Positions 49,606-58,206 are shown, numbered from the stretch's first letter. The stretch is DNA of 64,000 nucleotides from Candidatus Parvarchaeota archaeon (GCA_025920305.1 JAPDMB010000001.1:4817-68816), one strand, 5' to 3'. Numbers and translations: made by a program. The notes: a model not told the origin generated them from the letters alone.

Positions 49606-50079
49606 TTGATGGAAGAAAAAAGTCTAGCCGATGCAAATACCTCAGGTCAAAATGATAATACTGGTGCAGCTGGCGGAAAGGCAGATTCTACCAACCAGCA
49701 TACATCTCCAACTGAAGGAGCGCAGAACGGCGAAAAGACCGTGGATGAAGCCGCTGGCAAAGAGGATAAGAGCGCAAAACAGGACGAGCAAAAAAAAGAG
49801 CAGCCCCAGCCAGCCGCTCCAAGCGCAAAAAGAGTGGAAAGGAGGAAGATAGACATATCTAGGTTCGGTAGGAGGGTAAAGCATGTTTTGGGATTCATAA
49901 GCCCATGGTTTATCTCCTCTAAATTGAAGTACTACTACTCAGAGTATAGACGGATACTACTGCTATCAAGAAAACCAACCTCGAAGGAGTACAAGGAACT
50001 TACGATAATGGTGGTGATCGGCACGCTGGTCGTAGGCATGATAGGGTTTGTCATCCAGCTTATAATCCAGTTCATCTGA
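49606..50079 (+). CDS. secE: SecE/Sec61-gamma translocon subunit with a long low-complexity N-terminus
   Basis: 157 residues; the C-terminal 65 are SecE: YYYSEYRRILLLSRKPTSKE followed by a single membrane helix (IMVVIGTLVVGMIGFVIQLI). SecE proteins are commonly about 60-70 residues in archaea; here about 80 extra residues rich in Ala, Gly, Gln, Glu and Lys precede it. The tail would lie in the cytosol and might bind another factor. The usual next gene nusG is absent; a convergent Cas4-like gene follows 1 base later. Confidence 0.88.
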   Translation: MMEEKSLADANTSGQNDNTGAAGGKADSTNQHTSPTEGAQNGEKTVDEAAGKEDKSAKQDEQKKEQPQPAAPSAKRVERRKIDISRFGRRVKHVLGFISPWFISSKLKYYYSEYRRILLLSRKPTSKEYKELTIMVVIGTLVVGMIGFVIQLIIQFI

Positions 50080-50766
50080 TCATTGGTTGTTTGCTATGGC
50101 TAACATGCATTCGTTATAATATGGACAGTACTTGCACTCCCATACCTTTTTATCATCAAAATAGTACTCTGCAAATGGCAGTTCGTTGTCCTTCAAGTGT
50201 TTGTCAAGCTCCTTGAACCTCTGCATAGTTTTTTCATACAGCTGTTCGTCTAATCTTACTTCGAACTGCTTTATGGACATGTTTTTCTTGTCTACGTAGA
50301 TTAAGAACCCGAGGTCTGGATTTTCATACTTCATGTAGAGGTTAAGCTGCATTAGGTGTTTTTCCTGCGGTTCGACTATGCTATTCACATCAGAGGCAGA
50401 TTTCACCTCTATCAGTATCTTTCTCCCATCTTTAGTTATTATGAAGTCATCTATCCTTCCATATACTGAAAATGTAGTCTCGCTATCGCTGTAATTTATC
50501 TTGATAGGCTTCTCCTCTATAACGTACCCGAACTTATCAGACGACTTCAGGGCTTCGGTTATGAATAGGTGTATATTATTCCCCAGCGCGAATATCCGCA
50601 GGGTGCTTTCGTCTACCTTCTTTGGATTGAGATATGAGTAGAACTGCCTCCTTAAGCACATGCCGATCTCACTCGGGTAATAGCTCCCTATCGCCCTAGG
50701 CCTTTCCTCGGTTTTTAGGTAGTCATCTATCACCTTATCTATCTGAAAGTCGTCTGTGCCTTCCAT
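50080..50766 (-). CDS. Cas4/RecB-like PD-(D/E)XK nuclease with Fe-S cysteines
   Basis: 228 residues. Catalytic motifs GRIDDFIITKDGRKILIEVKSA (Asp, then Glu-x-Lys), and QLNLYMKY. A cysteine in GMCLRRQFYSY and three more in CKYCPYYNEC near the C-terminus match the [4Fe-4S] site of Cas4, Dna2 and AddB-type proteins. No cas1, cas2 or CRISPR array is in the window, so this is a solo Cas4-like nuclease, probably for repair or end processing. Confidence 0.87.
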   Translation of the reverse strand: MEGTDDFQIDKVIDDYLKTEERPRAIGSYYPSEIGMCLRRQFYSYLNPKKVDESTLRIFALGNNIHLFITEALKSSDKFGYVIEEKPIKINYSDSETTFSVYGRIDDFIITKDGRKILIEVKSASDVNSIVEPQEKHLMQLNLYMKYENPDLGFLIYVDKKNMSIKQFEVRLDEQLYEKTMQRFKELDKHLKDNELPFAEYYFDDKKVWECKYCPYYNECMLAIANNQ

Positions 50767-50999
50767 ATTCCTTGCTGTAGGGGCAAGTGCAGTTTAAATG
50801 TATCATGTCCCAAGTTTATTTGTTTACCTCTATACACGTTCGAAATTATATGGCTTTCCGCTAATTTAAGTATTTTGTCAAAATGAGCTTTAAGACCCAT
50901 AATCTACATAGGCGGGATGAAAGCGGACAGCGAACATATAAATGCATGGAGAAAATAAAGATGATATGTTGACGCCGTATCAGCAGTTGTAGTCGTCTT

Positions 51000-51524
51000 A
51001 TGAACAGAAAAGGACAGGTTTTTTCGCTTGATTTGATGTTTGCGGTCTTGATATTCCTGCTTATCTTTATGTCGCTATTAATCTTTATATATACCGTTTC
51101 AGACGTGTATAATCCTTATTCATACCTATCAATAACCCTGTCTTTGGAAAAGCTCAATTTAATCGGGAACATTGGGATAGATTCTCTGTCTAATTCATTT
51201 GGGACCCCGCCGAACTGGGTGGGCTTGCCGTGCTCAAGCATAAAGTCTTTTGGGCTGCTCAAGACTTATTATACATTAAGCCTTAACAAAGCCTATTCAT
51301 TGGTTTCGTCTTACCCGTCGTGTTTTTACAACATGTCTAAGGTCGGCGCTGATTTCAACTTATCAATATCCCACCTGAACGGCACACCCTTATACATAAA
51401 TGGTTCAGATATTACAATTGGATCAAAGCCGCCGGCAAATTCGAGTTACATCGTCTCCCTTGTAAGGTTCCTAGCGCTATCTTCAGGCGCGATAGTGGAG
51501 GTCAACTATAAGATATGGACATGA
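51000..51524 (+). CDS. Pilin-like surface protein with N-terminal membrane helix
   Basis: 174 residues. N-terminus NRKGQVFSLDLMFAVLIFLL resembles archaeal class III/pilin-like leaders (K-G-Q before a hydrophobic helix). The rest is a Ser/Asn/Tyr-rich extracellular domain with two cysteines. It overlaps the next, similar gene by 10 bases. The 233-base gap before it holds a TATA-like ACATATAAATG (about 50934-50944), a weak GGGATGAAAGC repeat-like motif at about 50914-50924, and no clear gene. Confidence 0.75.
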   Translation: MNRKGQVFSLDLMFAVLIFLLIFMSLLIFIYTVSDVYNPYSYLSITLSLEKLNLIGNIGIDSLSNSFGTPPNWVGLPCSSIKSFGLLKTYYTLSLNKAYSLVSSYPSCFYNMSKVGADFNLSISHLNGTPLYINGSDITIGSKPPANSSYIVSLVRFLALSSGAIVEVNYKIWT

Positions 51525-51997
51525 AAGCCCAGATATTCACCTTGGATTTGATAATCGGATTGATACTTGTAATCTCAATAATCTCAGCGTCGTACTATAT
51601 ATTCAATTATTATCTGAAGTATAACCTCCAAACAATGTCCCAGGACAATAAAGTCCTATCGATCTACTCCGCATTCAATTCTTTCTTGGCTTCAAATTCC
51701 ACGGTCTACAAATTTGCTGGTTTTGAGGAGTCAACCGTTTCAGCTAGTTCCCTGAACGCATATATAGCGGGTACGCTTAAAGCTGAGATTGGTTCGCCTT
51801 TCTCCCTGTTAGTCTACACAAACTCAACCGCTGGAAGCTCCGCTCTGCCGAATAATCTAATATACACATATAATTCGTCAGGTTTCAGCCCCAACTCAGG
51901 GAACACGCTGGCGACATCGCAGCTTGTGGTAATCTACAACCCAGGTACATCAACTCTCGTGTCTTTTGACCTTTTTACCTTGAAGGTCGATGTTTAG
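51515..51997 (+). CDS. Pilin-like surface protein
   Basis: 160 residues. N-terminus MDMKAQIFTLDLIIGLILVI parallels that of the preceding gene (Q-x-F-x-LDL), followed by one hydrophobic helix and a Ser/Thr/Asn-rich exported domain (PGTSTLVSFDLF) without cysteine. It is probably co-expressed with its neighbour as a minor pilin pair. No prepilin peptidase, ATPase or TadC-like gene is adjacent. Confidence 0.73.
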   Translation: MDMKAQIFTLDLIIGLILVISIISASYYIFNYYLKYNLQTMSQDNKVLSIYSAFNSFLASNSTVYKFAGFEESTVSASSLNAYIAGTLKAEIGSPFSLLVYTNSTAGSSALPNNLIYTYNSSGFSPNSGNTLATSQLVVIYNPGTSTLVSFDLFTLKVDV

Positions 51998-52227
51998 TTC
52001 GATGTATTTGAAGCCAGTAGTCTTTTAAGTTCGTCTATCTTTGTTTTTATCTCTTCGCCTTTCTTTATGTTGTTAAGGACAAGCATGTCGTTCACGGCCA
52101 ATAACTGCTGTCCTAGGTCTGCGGACCTGTCAAAGTCTAGGTTGTTCCTGTACTGGTTGTACAGTATTATCCCCTCCATTGCTCTTCTGTACACTAGCTT
52201 CAATTCCTTGTCTTCCATTTCCCCCAC
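51994..52227 (-). CDS. Small helical protein of unknown function
   Basis: 77 residues (possible start MEDKELKL 3 codons later). Highly charged helices: LKLVYRRAMEGIILYNQY, FDRSADLGQQLLAVNDMLVL and KIDELKRLLAS. It lies after ABCE1 on the same strand with a 61-base gap, and overlaps the convergent pilin-like gene by 4 bases. It is not recognised, and no plus-strand gene competes for this stretch. Confidence 0.55.
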   Translation of the reverse strand: MGEMEDKELKLVYRRAMEGIILYNQYRNNLDFDRSADLGQQLLAVNDMLVLNNIKKGEEIKTKIDELKRLLASNTSN

Positions 52228-52288
52228 ATTGTTATATATGGGTATTTAGAATAAAAGCCGTTCATTCATATTACTCAGATATTACTTC

Positions 52289-54007
52289 TCACGTTTCGAA
52301 GAACTTTCCGGCCTCTTTTTGCTCCATGTCTAATCTGCTGCCAGGTAGATTTATCCTAGGTCTACCGCTTTCAGCGTCTTTTCTCATAGTTACATTGGCT
52401 CTCTTAAGCAGATTATTTATAGCCTCATCTGTCCTGGATATACGGGTCGCTATGCCCGTTTTATCCGGGTCTCCTTCGAATAGGAGGGCCCTCGTACTGA
52501 CCGCGTTTATAAGCGTGAGATCGTGGTCTATTATCATTGCGCTCTTCCTATTCGCCTTTATGAACGAACCTATTATGTTTATCGTCTCCAACCTGTCTTC
52601 CAGGTCTAAATTTGCAGACGGTTCATCAAATAGGTAAATATCCGCGTCCCTTAAAATCGTCGAAAATATGGCTAATTTCTGCAGTTCCCCTCCGGACAGG
52701 TTTTTCACGTTTTTGCTGAGGACTCTGTCAATCTCAAGTTTTTTCATAACGTTTCCGAAGGATTCATTCGACGTGAAATCTGCCCTTATCGATGCGAGGA
52801 GGTCTTTTACTAGTACGTCAGGAGCCTCTATAAACTGCGGTTTATAAGAGATCCTTATCCCAAGTTCTAATTTGCCTGCATCTGTATCTATAGCCCCTGT
52901 CATAGCTCTTGCGAAGGTCGTCTTTCCGATTCCGTTCTCTCCGATGATGCCTATTATCTCACCTTTATATATTGTACCTTCCTTCACAAAGAGTTTGAAT
53001 CCACCGACTTCTACATTAAAATCCGGCCAGGACGTCAGCGGTTCTAAACTGCCCTCCGGCACATTTCCTTTGATGTTCAGTCCATGATCCCTAAATCTCA
53101 TGTTTTCGGCGGGTAGATATCCTCTTAGGTAGTTGTTTATGCCCTGTCTGGTCGGCATTATATGCGAGACTATGCCGTAGTTTGATTCAGAGCCGTACAT
53201 TATCTGCACGAAGTCTGTGAGGTAATCGAGCATGATCAGGTCATGCTCTACGATTACTACCGTTTTATCCTTAAGATTCTCCTTTATTGTTTTAGCCACC
53301 TTTAGCCGCTGAGATATATCCAAATAATTCATCGGCTCGTCCAATATGTATACATCTGCGTCTTTATCCAACGCGGCAGAGATCTCCACCAGCTGCGCCT
53401 GCCCTCCAGATAATGATGAGATGTCCCTATCCATTATATCCCTGCTTATTAGATTATACTTATTCTCCTTCACAGCGTCCTTGACTGCGCCCGTTAATGC
53501 TAAATTTTGTTCTTTTTTGGATACTTTTAGCTCCCCGCTATACAGTCTCTCCAAATACGGCTGGATCTCCCTGCCCCGAAACCTCCTTATTATCTCTTTG
53601 TCCTCCGTCTTATCGACAAAATTGCCGAAGTTAGGCTTCAGAGAATTTGATATCAGATTTATATTAGTAGTCTTGCCGATTCCGTTTTTCCCTAGTATGC
53701 CAACTACCTTGCCGTTCATCGGGGATATTATATTATACGTCCTGAATGAATTTACGCCGTATTGGAAGGTCAGCTCTCTATTCAGCTCATCAGGCAGGTT
53801 TATCACCCTTATCGCATCATACGGGCACCTATTTACACATATCCCGCACGCTATACACAGCTCTTCATCTATTGCGGCTTTCTTGTTCTCTCTTTTATAA
53901 ACAGTATTAATAGCCCCCTCTCTCACCCTCGGGCATACCTGTGCGCATATATAGTCGCAGGCTTGCGGTGCCTGGCATTCTTTCTCCTTTATCGTGACGA
54001 TCTTCAT
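52289..54007 (-). CDS. abcE1: ABCE1 (Rli1) ribosome-recycling ATPase
   Basis: Splits ribosomes after termination. 572 residues. N-terminal Fe-S domain with CQAPQACDYICAQVCPRV and CIACGICVNRCPYDAI, giving two [4Fe-4S] clusters. ABC1: GILGKNGIGKTTNINLIS, LSGGQAQLVEISAAL, VYILDEPMNYLD. ABC2: GIIGENGIGKTTFARAM, LSGGELQKLAIFSTIL, IYLFDEPSANLD. The hinge motif region is present. The usual VTHD-like switch is VEHD/IDHD. Confidence 0.96.
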   Translation of the reverse strand: MKIVTIKEKECQAPQACDYICAQVCPRVREGAINTVYKRENKKAAIDEELCIACGICVNRCPYDAIRVINLPDELNRELTFQYGVNSFRTYNIISPMNGKVVGILGKNGIGKTTNINLISNSLKPNFGNFVDKTEDKEIIRRFRGREIQPYLERLYSGELKVSKKEQNLALTGAVKDAVKENKYNLISRDIMDRDISSLSGGQAQLVEISAALDKDADVYILDEPMNYLDISQRLKVAKTIKENLKDKTVVIVEHDLIMLDYLTDFVQIMYGSESNYGIVSHIMPTRQGINNYLRGYLPAENMRFRDHGLNIKGNVPEGSLEPLTSWPDFNVEVGGFKLFVKEGTIYKGEIIGIIGENGIGKTTFARAMTGAIDTDAGKLELGIRISYKPQFIEAPDVLVKDLLASIRADFTSNESFGNVMKKLEIDRVLSKNVKNLSGGELQKLAIFSTILRDADIYLFDEPSANLDLEDRLETINIIGSFIKANRKSAMIIDHDLTLINAVSTRALLFEGDPDKTGIATRISRTDEAINNLLKRANVTMRKDAESGRPRINLPGSRLDMEQKEAGKFFET

Positions 54008-54058
54008 AGTATTTCAGCGAGATAGCATTTTATATCCACATCTATATAAATTTGTGAT

Positions 54059-54508
54059 ATGGACACCGGAGACACATGCGAGTATGTACCTTTCAAAGAT
54101 AAGCATTCCGATCCTGAGATTAAGGGAGTGCTTGAAAGATATAAGGTAATCTGCGTGGTGGGCGCTTCTGATATCAGCGGTAAAGCAGCACATGACGTCC
54201 CGGAGTATCTTATCTCAAAGGGATATAATGTAATACCGGTCAATCCAAATCATGCCGAAGTATTCGGTTTAAAGGCCTATAAATCCATAGGAGAGGTAAG
54301 AGGCAATGTGGATGTTGTTGAGATATTCAGGCCTTCTGAAGAGGTCTACGGCATAGTTTCTGAAGCGATCAAAAAGCATCCGAAGGTCATTTGGATGCAG
54401 GAAGGCATCTACAATAAAGACGCAGTTGAACTTGCGGAGAAAGAGGGGATATTCACCGTCTTCAATAGGTGCATGTTCAAGGAACACGTTAGACTGTTCG
54501 GAGATTAA
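54059..54508 (+). CDS. CoA-binding domain protein (YccU-like)
   Basis: 149 residues. Rossmann-type CoA-binding domain: VICVVGASDISGKAAHDVPEYL, GYNVIPVNPNHAEVFG, VDVVEIFRPSEEVYGIV, KVIWMQEGIYN and FNRCMFKEHVRLFG. Stand-alone members of this family have no known enzyme partner; possible regulatory or acyl-CoA-sensing role. A divergent promoter region with ABCE1 lies in the 51-base gap. Confidence 0.88.
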   Translation: MDTGDTCEYVPFKDKHSDPEIKGVLERYKVICVVGASDISGKAAHDVPEYLISKGYNVIPVNPNHAEVFGLKAYKSIGEVRGNVDVVEIFRPSEEVYGIVSEAIKKHPKVIWMQEGIYNKDAVELAEKEGIFTVFNRCMFKEHVRLFGD

Positions 54509-54588
54509 GATCTCCCTTTCTCAAAGTTTATAAGTGTATATCGACAATATTAATAAAGTGGGCGGAAGCCCCGGATATCGCAATCTAT

Positions 54589-56295
54589 ATGGCAGAATAT
54601 GAAGTGGATAGCAATTTCAATGATGCTTTCAAACAGTATTCTCTCGGCGTCTCAATAGATAGCAAAAATCAACTGGATGAGTTTGCCAAGGTCCTTAGGA
54701 GCGGTGCGCAGATGACGGAGATAAATATAGCGAGCATGTATCAAGGCGAGGGCGGGACACCGGCTGCTAGGATAGGCAAAGAAGAACGGGAGGCGATTGG
54801 GCACCTTGCCGAGGTCAATAAGGTCAATCTAAGCGTGCATGCCCCGTGGTCTTTGAACTTTGCTGGTATAAATCAGCGCGGTGAGGTAGACCCGGTTTAT
54901 AGGGAGACTTTGATGAGAGAGATAGAGGCTTCTCTGAAATTTTCAGATGATTTGAGTTCAAGCATTAAGATGAATAACATGCCCGTGATATTTCATGCCT
55001 CCTATGATCAATTCGGCAACCCTGACCCGAAGAGATTGATCAATGTATACAGCAAGCAGGAGGGGAAGGTCATACCTTTAAAGGAGGAGATCATACCAGG
55101 TATAACAAAAGAGGAGTTCGAGAGCAAGAAATTCTACGGTGACGATCTGGATAAGGTCACAGCCGGGATGTCGCCGGAGGAGAAGAAAAAGTTCCTAGAT
55201 ACGCAGATAATAGAAGACAAGGTTAACAATGCGGTTGTTCTTACACCAATCGCTAGACTGAAGCTGATAAATGTGCGAGCGAGGGAACAATTAAGCCAGC
55301 AGCTTGCGAATATAGAGTCTTCCAGATACAGCATAGAAAAGCTTCAGAAACCAAGCATAGCGAGGGAGTTGACCGATGCGATGAGAGCGGGTGACGCAGA
55401 GAAGGTGAAGACGCTGACGGAGTCGGTAGATGCCCTCGACAAAGCATTGAAGGATCTGGAGAGGCGGAGGAATCTCCTGGAAAAGCAGATGCAGGCAACG
55501 GAGGACGAATATGTGGAGTATGAGAAGGTGGCGCCGGAGCTCGCAGCAGAGGGCATAAAGGACGCAGCTTTATATTCCGCATTCAATACTAAGACGAAGC
55601 CGCAGATACTCATTGAGAACCCTATGTCGCCAAACATGTCCTTAAGCGATCCGAAAGGGCTTTCGGAGACGGTAAGAAGGGCGAGGGAACTATTCGTAGA
55701 AGACGCAGTGAAAAAAGGCATGCCGAGGGAAGAGGCTCTCAGGCTAAGCCAGGACCTTATTGGAATAAACTTGGATACAGGCCATCTAAATACGTTTAAG
55801 CAGTACGAGAATCCCCAGACAGGCAAGCCTTATGAGGACAAAGATATTGTAGATATGGCTTTGTCTCTAAAAGATATGATAAAGCGTTACCACCTTAGCG
55901 ACAATATGGGTGATATAGACGCCCATCTTCCCCTCGGACAGGGAACCACGCCGACAAAGAAGATTTACGATGAGCTGAGAGCGGCTGGCGTAGACGTTCC
56001 TGCCATAATGGAAGTTTTCGGGGGCGTTGGCGGGCTTGAAACCGGCATGGTCCAGTCCTACCAGTACATGAATGCTCCTATATATGGCTCGGTGCCTTAC
56101 ACCAGTATCCCGACATATGCAGCTCACCCTTATTCGTCGATCGTGGGGGATTATTCCTCATACAGTAACCTCGGGCTTAGGAATGATTTCTTCGCATATG
56201 GCGGTTTCTCCGGCCTGTTTCCGGCTTTGGGAGGCGGATATATGAATGAAGGCGACAGAAGCAAGCAGGGCTTCTCTGGCGCCCCAATGAGTTAA
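54589..56295 (+). CDS. TIM-barrel protein (AP-endonuclease-2 / sugar-isomerase-like) with coiled-coil insertion
   Basis: 568 residues. TIM-barrel pieces: NLSVHAPWSLNFAG, MPVIFHASYDQFG, PQILIENPMSP, LIGINLDTGHLNTF, IKRYHLSDNMGD, PAIMEVFGGVGG. His, Glu and Asp at strand ends resemble the metal site of the xylose-isomerase/endonuclease IV superfamily. Between strands sits a coiled coil of about 100 residues (KALKDLERRRNLLEKQMQAT). The last 70 residues are Gly/Tyr/Ser/Pro-rich. Enzymatic role unproven. Confidence 0.72.
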   Translation: MAEYEVDSNFNDAFKQYSLGVSIDSKNQLDEFAKVLRSGAQMTEINIASMYQGEGGTPAARIGKEEREAIGHLAEVNKVNLSVHAPWSLNFAGINQRGEVDPVYRETLMREIEASLKFSDDLSSSIKMNNMPVIFHASYDQFGNPDPKRLINVYSKQEGKVIPLKEEIIPGITKEEFESKKFYGDDLDKVTAGMSPEEKKKFLDTQIIEDKVNNAVVLTPIARLKLINVRAREQLSQQLANIESSRYSIEKLQKPSIARELTDAMRAGDAEKVKTLTESVDALDKALKDLERRRNLLEKQMQATEDEYVEYEKVAPELAAEGIKDAALYSAFNTKTKPQILIENPMSPNMSLSDPKGLSETVRRARELFVEDAVKKGMPREEALRLSQDLIGINLDTGHLNTFKQYENPQTGKPYEDKDIVDMALSLKDMIKRYHLSDNMGDIDAHLPLGQGTTPTKKIYDELRAAGVDVPAIMEVFGGVGGLETGMVQSYQYMNAPIYGSVPYTSIPTYAAHPYSSIVGDYSSYSNLGLRNDFFAYGGFSGLFPALGGGYMNEGDRSKQGFSGAPMS

Positions 56296-56299
56296 ATCT

Positions 56300-57097
56300 A
56301 TGGAAGAGAACAATGAAGAGGGGAAGTTGAAACTGATAGGGTATGATGCAGCATATAAGTTCGCAAAGGACATATTCGTGAAATATCCAAGGGTGATAAA
56401 GTCTATAATCCTCTTTGGTTCGTACTCCAAGGGCAAAGAGACGCAGAGTAGCGACGTAGACATCATGATCGTGATGGATGATATACTGAACAAACTAGAT
56501 GAATCTTTCCTAGGGGTGTTTTACAAGGACGTGGACGAACATGTGAAAGAGGAGAGATCAATTAAACTGCACATAAATTTCGTGACGTTAACAGCTTTCT
56601 GGAAGGGTGTGCTTAATGCCGACCCTGTCTCCGTTAATGTGTTAAAATATGGGGTAGCGCTGGTGGACACTGGTTATTTCGAGCCATTACAGGTGCTCCT
56701 GCAGAGAGGGGAGATAAAACCCACTGAGGAGTCGATATATGCGGCTCTCTCTCGGAGTCAACTTTACTATGACTCTGCAAAGCTGAGGATGGCGGGCGCC
56801 GTTTTAGATCTGTACTGGAGCGTGATAAACTCGGCTCAGGCTCTTATAATGAGGAACGGAGACGTCCCTCCTTCCCCCGAGTTGATAGGCGAGATGATGG
56901 ATTCCCTCCAGAGGATGAGCGTGATAAGCAAGGAGGATGTGGAAAGCTTCAATGAACTGTATTCTATAGGTAAGAGACTTATGCACAATGAGAAATTAGA
57001 CTTCACCGGAGCAGAGGTAGATGCTCTGGCGTCAAAAGCGATGAAGCTGACCGAGAAAATAGAGAATATAATAGATAAAGAGAGGCCAAGCCATTGA
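56300..57097 (+). CDS. Fused MNT nucleotidyltransferase and HEPN-like protein
   Basis: 265 residues. The N-terminal minimal nucleotidyltransferase shows ILFGSYSKGKETQSSDVDIM (GSxxxG and DxD). The C-terminal helical half resembles HEPN: AALSRSQLYYDSAKLRMAGA, SVINSAQALIM and LYSIGKRLMHNEK, with a possible R-x-x-H in place of the usual Rx4-6H. MNT and HEPN are usually two separate toxin-antitoxin genes. The start lies 4 bases after the TIM-barrel stop. It may be a housekeeping fused adenylyltransferase. Confidence 0.75.
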   Translation: MEENNEEGKLKLIGYDAAYKFAKDIFVKYPRVIKSIILFGSYSKGKETQSSDVDIMIVMDDILNKLDESFLGVFYKDVDEHVKEERSIKLHINFVTLTAFWKGVLNADPVSVNVLKYGVALVDTGYFEPLQVLLQRGEIKPTEESIYAALSRSQLYYDSAKLRMAGAVLDLYWSVINSAQALIMRNGDVPPSPELIGEMMDSLQRMSVISKEDVESFNELYSIGKRLMHNEKLDFTGAEVDALASKAMKLTEKIENIIDKERPSH

Positions 57098-57133
57098 TGT
57101 TTTTGGTAGATATATGAAATTCATGTAGAAACC

Positions 57134-57141
57134 TTTAAATA
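57134..57141 (+). promoter_or_regulatory. TATA box of the pilin-like gene at 57163
   Basis: TTTAAATA ends 22 bases before the ATG; no Shine-Dalgarno is present. Leaderless transcription is predicted. Confidence 0.55.
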
Positions 57142-57162
57142 TAAGAAAAAGTTAAGGATATT

Positions 57163-57543
57163 ATGGGTTTTCCATTTAGCGCTCGTATCGGTCAGGGGTT
57201 GCCCATCAACACGATAATCTTAATCGCTGTCGGGCTCCTTATACTTGTTTTGATGATAGTATTTGTCACGGGTGGGTTCAAAGGTCTGGCTCCGGCGACA
57301 TCCAATAGTGGCCTGTCTGCTTTTCAGTCCGAATGTAACACCTACTGCGCAGACGCAGGTGCATCTTATCCATACACTTGGTGTACTACTCATACAGTTA
57401 TAGCTGGAACATATTATGCATGTTCGAACGCCACCGGTCCATCTACCACTTGCACGGTTAACTTAGCCAATGGATCCACGGGCGTTTGGGGTTACAGCGC
57501 ACCTGTTAATGGCAATTATTGTAAGTTAGACTCAATGAGTTGA
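57163..57543 (+). CDS. Cysteine-rich pilin-like membrane-anchored protein
   Basis: 126 residues. IGQGLPINTIILIAVGLLIL and the following VLMIVFV form a hydrophobic N-terminal helix after a GQ, as in small archaeal pilins. The exported part holds seven cysteines (e.g. ECNTYCADAG, TWCTTH, YACSN), suggesting disulfides. Ala/Thr/Ser-rich. Its own TATA box is at 57134. Followed by a single-pass surface protein. Confidence 0.7.
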   Translation: MGFPFSARIGQGLPINTIILIAVGLLILVLMIVFVTGGFKGLAPATSNSGLSAFQSECNTYCADAGASYPYTWCTTHTVIAGTYYACSNATGPSTTCTVNLANGSTGVWGYSAPVNGNYCKLDSMS

Positions 57544-57586
57544 TCCTTGATCTAACCCTTTTATATACATACTCCTTCCTAACTTT

Positions 57587-58153
57587 ATGTCTTTTAAAGT
57601 CGTTATACTAGTTGTCATTGTGATCGGATTGCTGTCCTTGTTTATGTATTTGACGTATTCCCGCTATCTAATCTTAAATGAATGCCATGGCGAATCATTG
57701 TTCGTGTCCAGCAGCCAAGAATACTGTGTGCCGGGATATGTCAATGCTGTGGTGGTGAACAGCTCGATTTACGCGTCTAATTTCCAGTTTTTGGATGGTA
57801 AACCTTTCTTGACGATTTGGACGGAGAGTATGACAGAACCAGGGGACAAATATCTGTTCTCGAGCATCCCCGATACGTTTGCTGTCCATATGTCTTACAC
57901 CTCTAATGTGACTTTAGAAGTCATGATAATGACAAATCAGCAGTACGTTAAGTGGGCAGAGTCAAATGAGACAGTGGTAGGATACGTTTTAAGGTATGTA
58001 AACTCCACCGCTTCATTCTGGTTCAATCAAAGCGAAGGATGCGGAGCATACGTTATGGTGATAAAATCTGCAAATAATACCCCTTTCACGGTCGTCCCGG
58101 ATGAACAAGCCCTATATGATCCTTCAACCAATGCCACAGGAGTATGCGCATGA
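57587..58153 (+). CDS. Single-pass surface protein of unknown function
   Basis: 188 residues. One N-terminal hydrophobic helix (VVILVVIVIGLLSLFMYL) anchors an exterior beta-rich domain with five cysteines and many N-x-S/T sequons (NSSI, NVTL, NETV, NSTA, NQSE, NATG). Not recognised. It lies between a pilin-like gene and the GTPase/Roadblock cluster, with a dispersed hairpin repeat directly after its stop. Confidence 0.7.
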   Translation: MSFKVVILVVIVIGLLSLFMYLTYSRYLILNECHGESLFVSSSQEYCVPGYVNAVVVNSSIYASNFQFLDGKPFLTIWTESMTEPGDKYLFSSIPDTFAVHMSYTSNVTLEVMIMTNQQYVKWAESNETVVGYVLRYVNSTASFWFNQSEGCGAYVMVIKSANNTPFTVVPDEQALYDPSTNATGVCA

Positions 58154-58161
58154 TGACTTAT

Positions 58162-58206
58162 TTTTAACAAACCCGCCGAGAATTCCCCTTTTGAAAGATG
58201 AGGGGA
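58162..58206 (+). repeat. Dispersed hairpin repeat, copy B
   Basis: TTTTAACAA, CCCGCCGAGAATTCCCC, a loop TTTTGAAAGATG and AGGGGA. Two substitutions and one indel separate it from copy A at 37849 on the opposite strand. A stem forms from CCCCT/AGGGG. It ends exactly at an ATG that opens a 33-codon frame. IS200/IS605 end-like, without any transposase gene next to it. Confidence 0.65.

Noticed and set aside
58101..58205. Upstream extension of the 33-codon ORF
   Set aside because: It overlaps the end of the surface-protein gene in another frame and the hairpin repeat, and looks non-coding.
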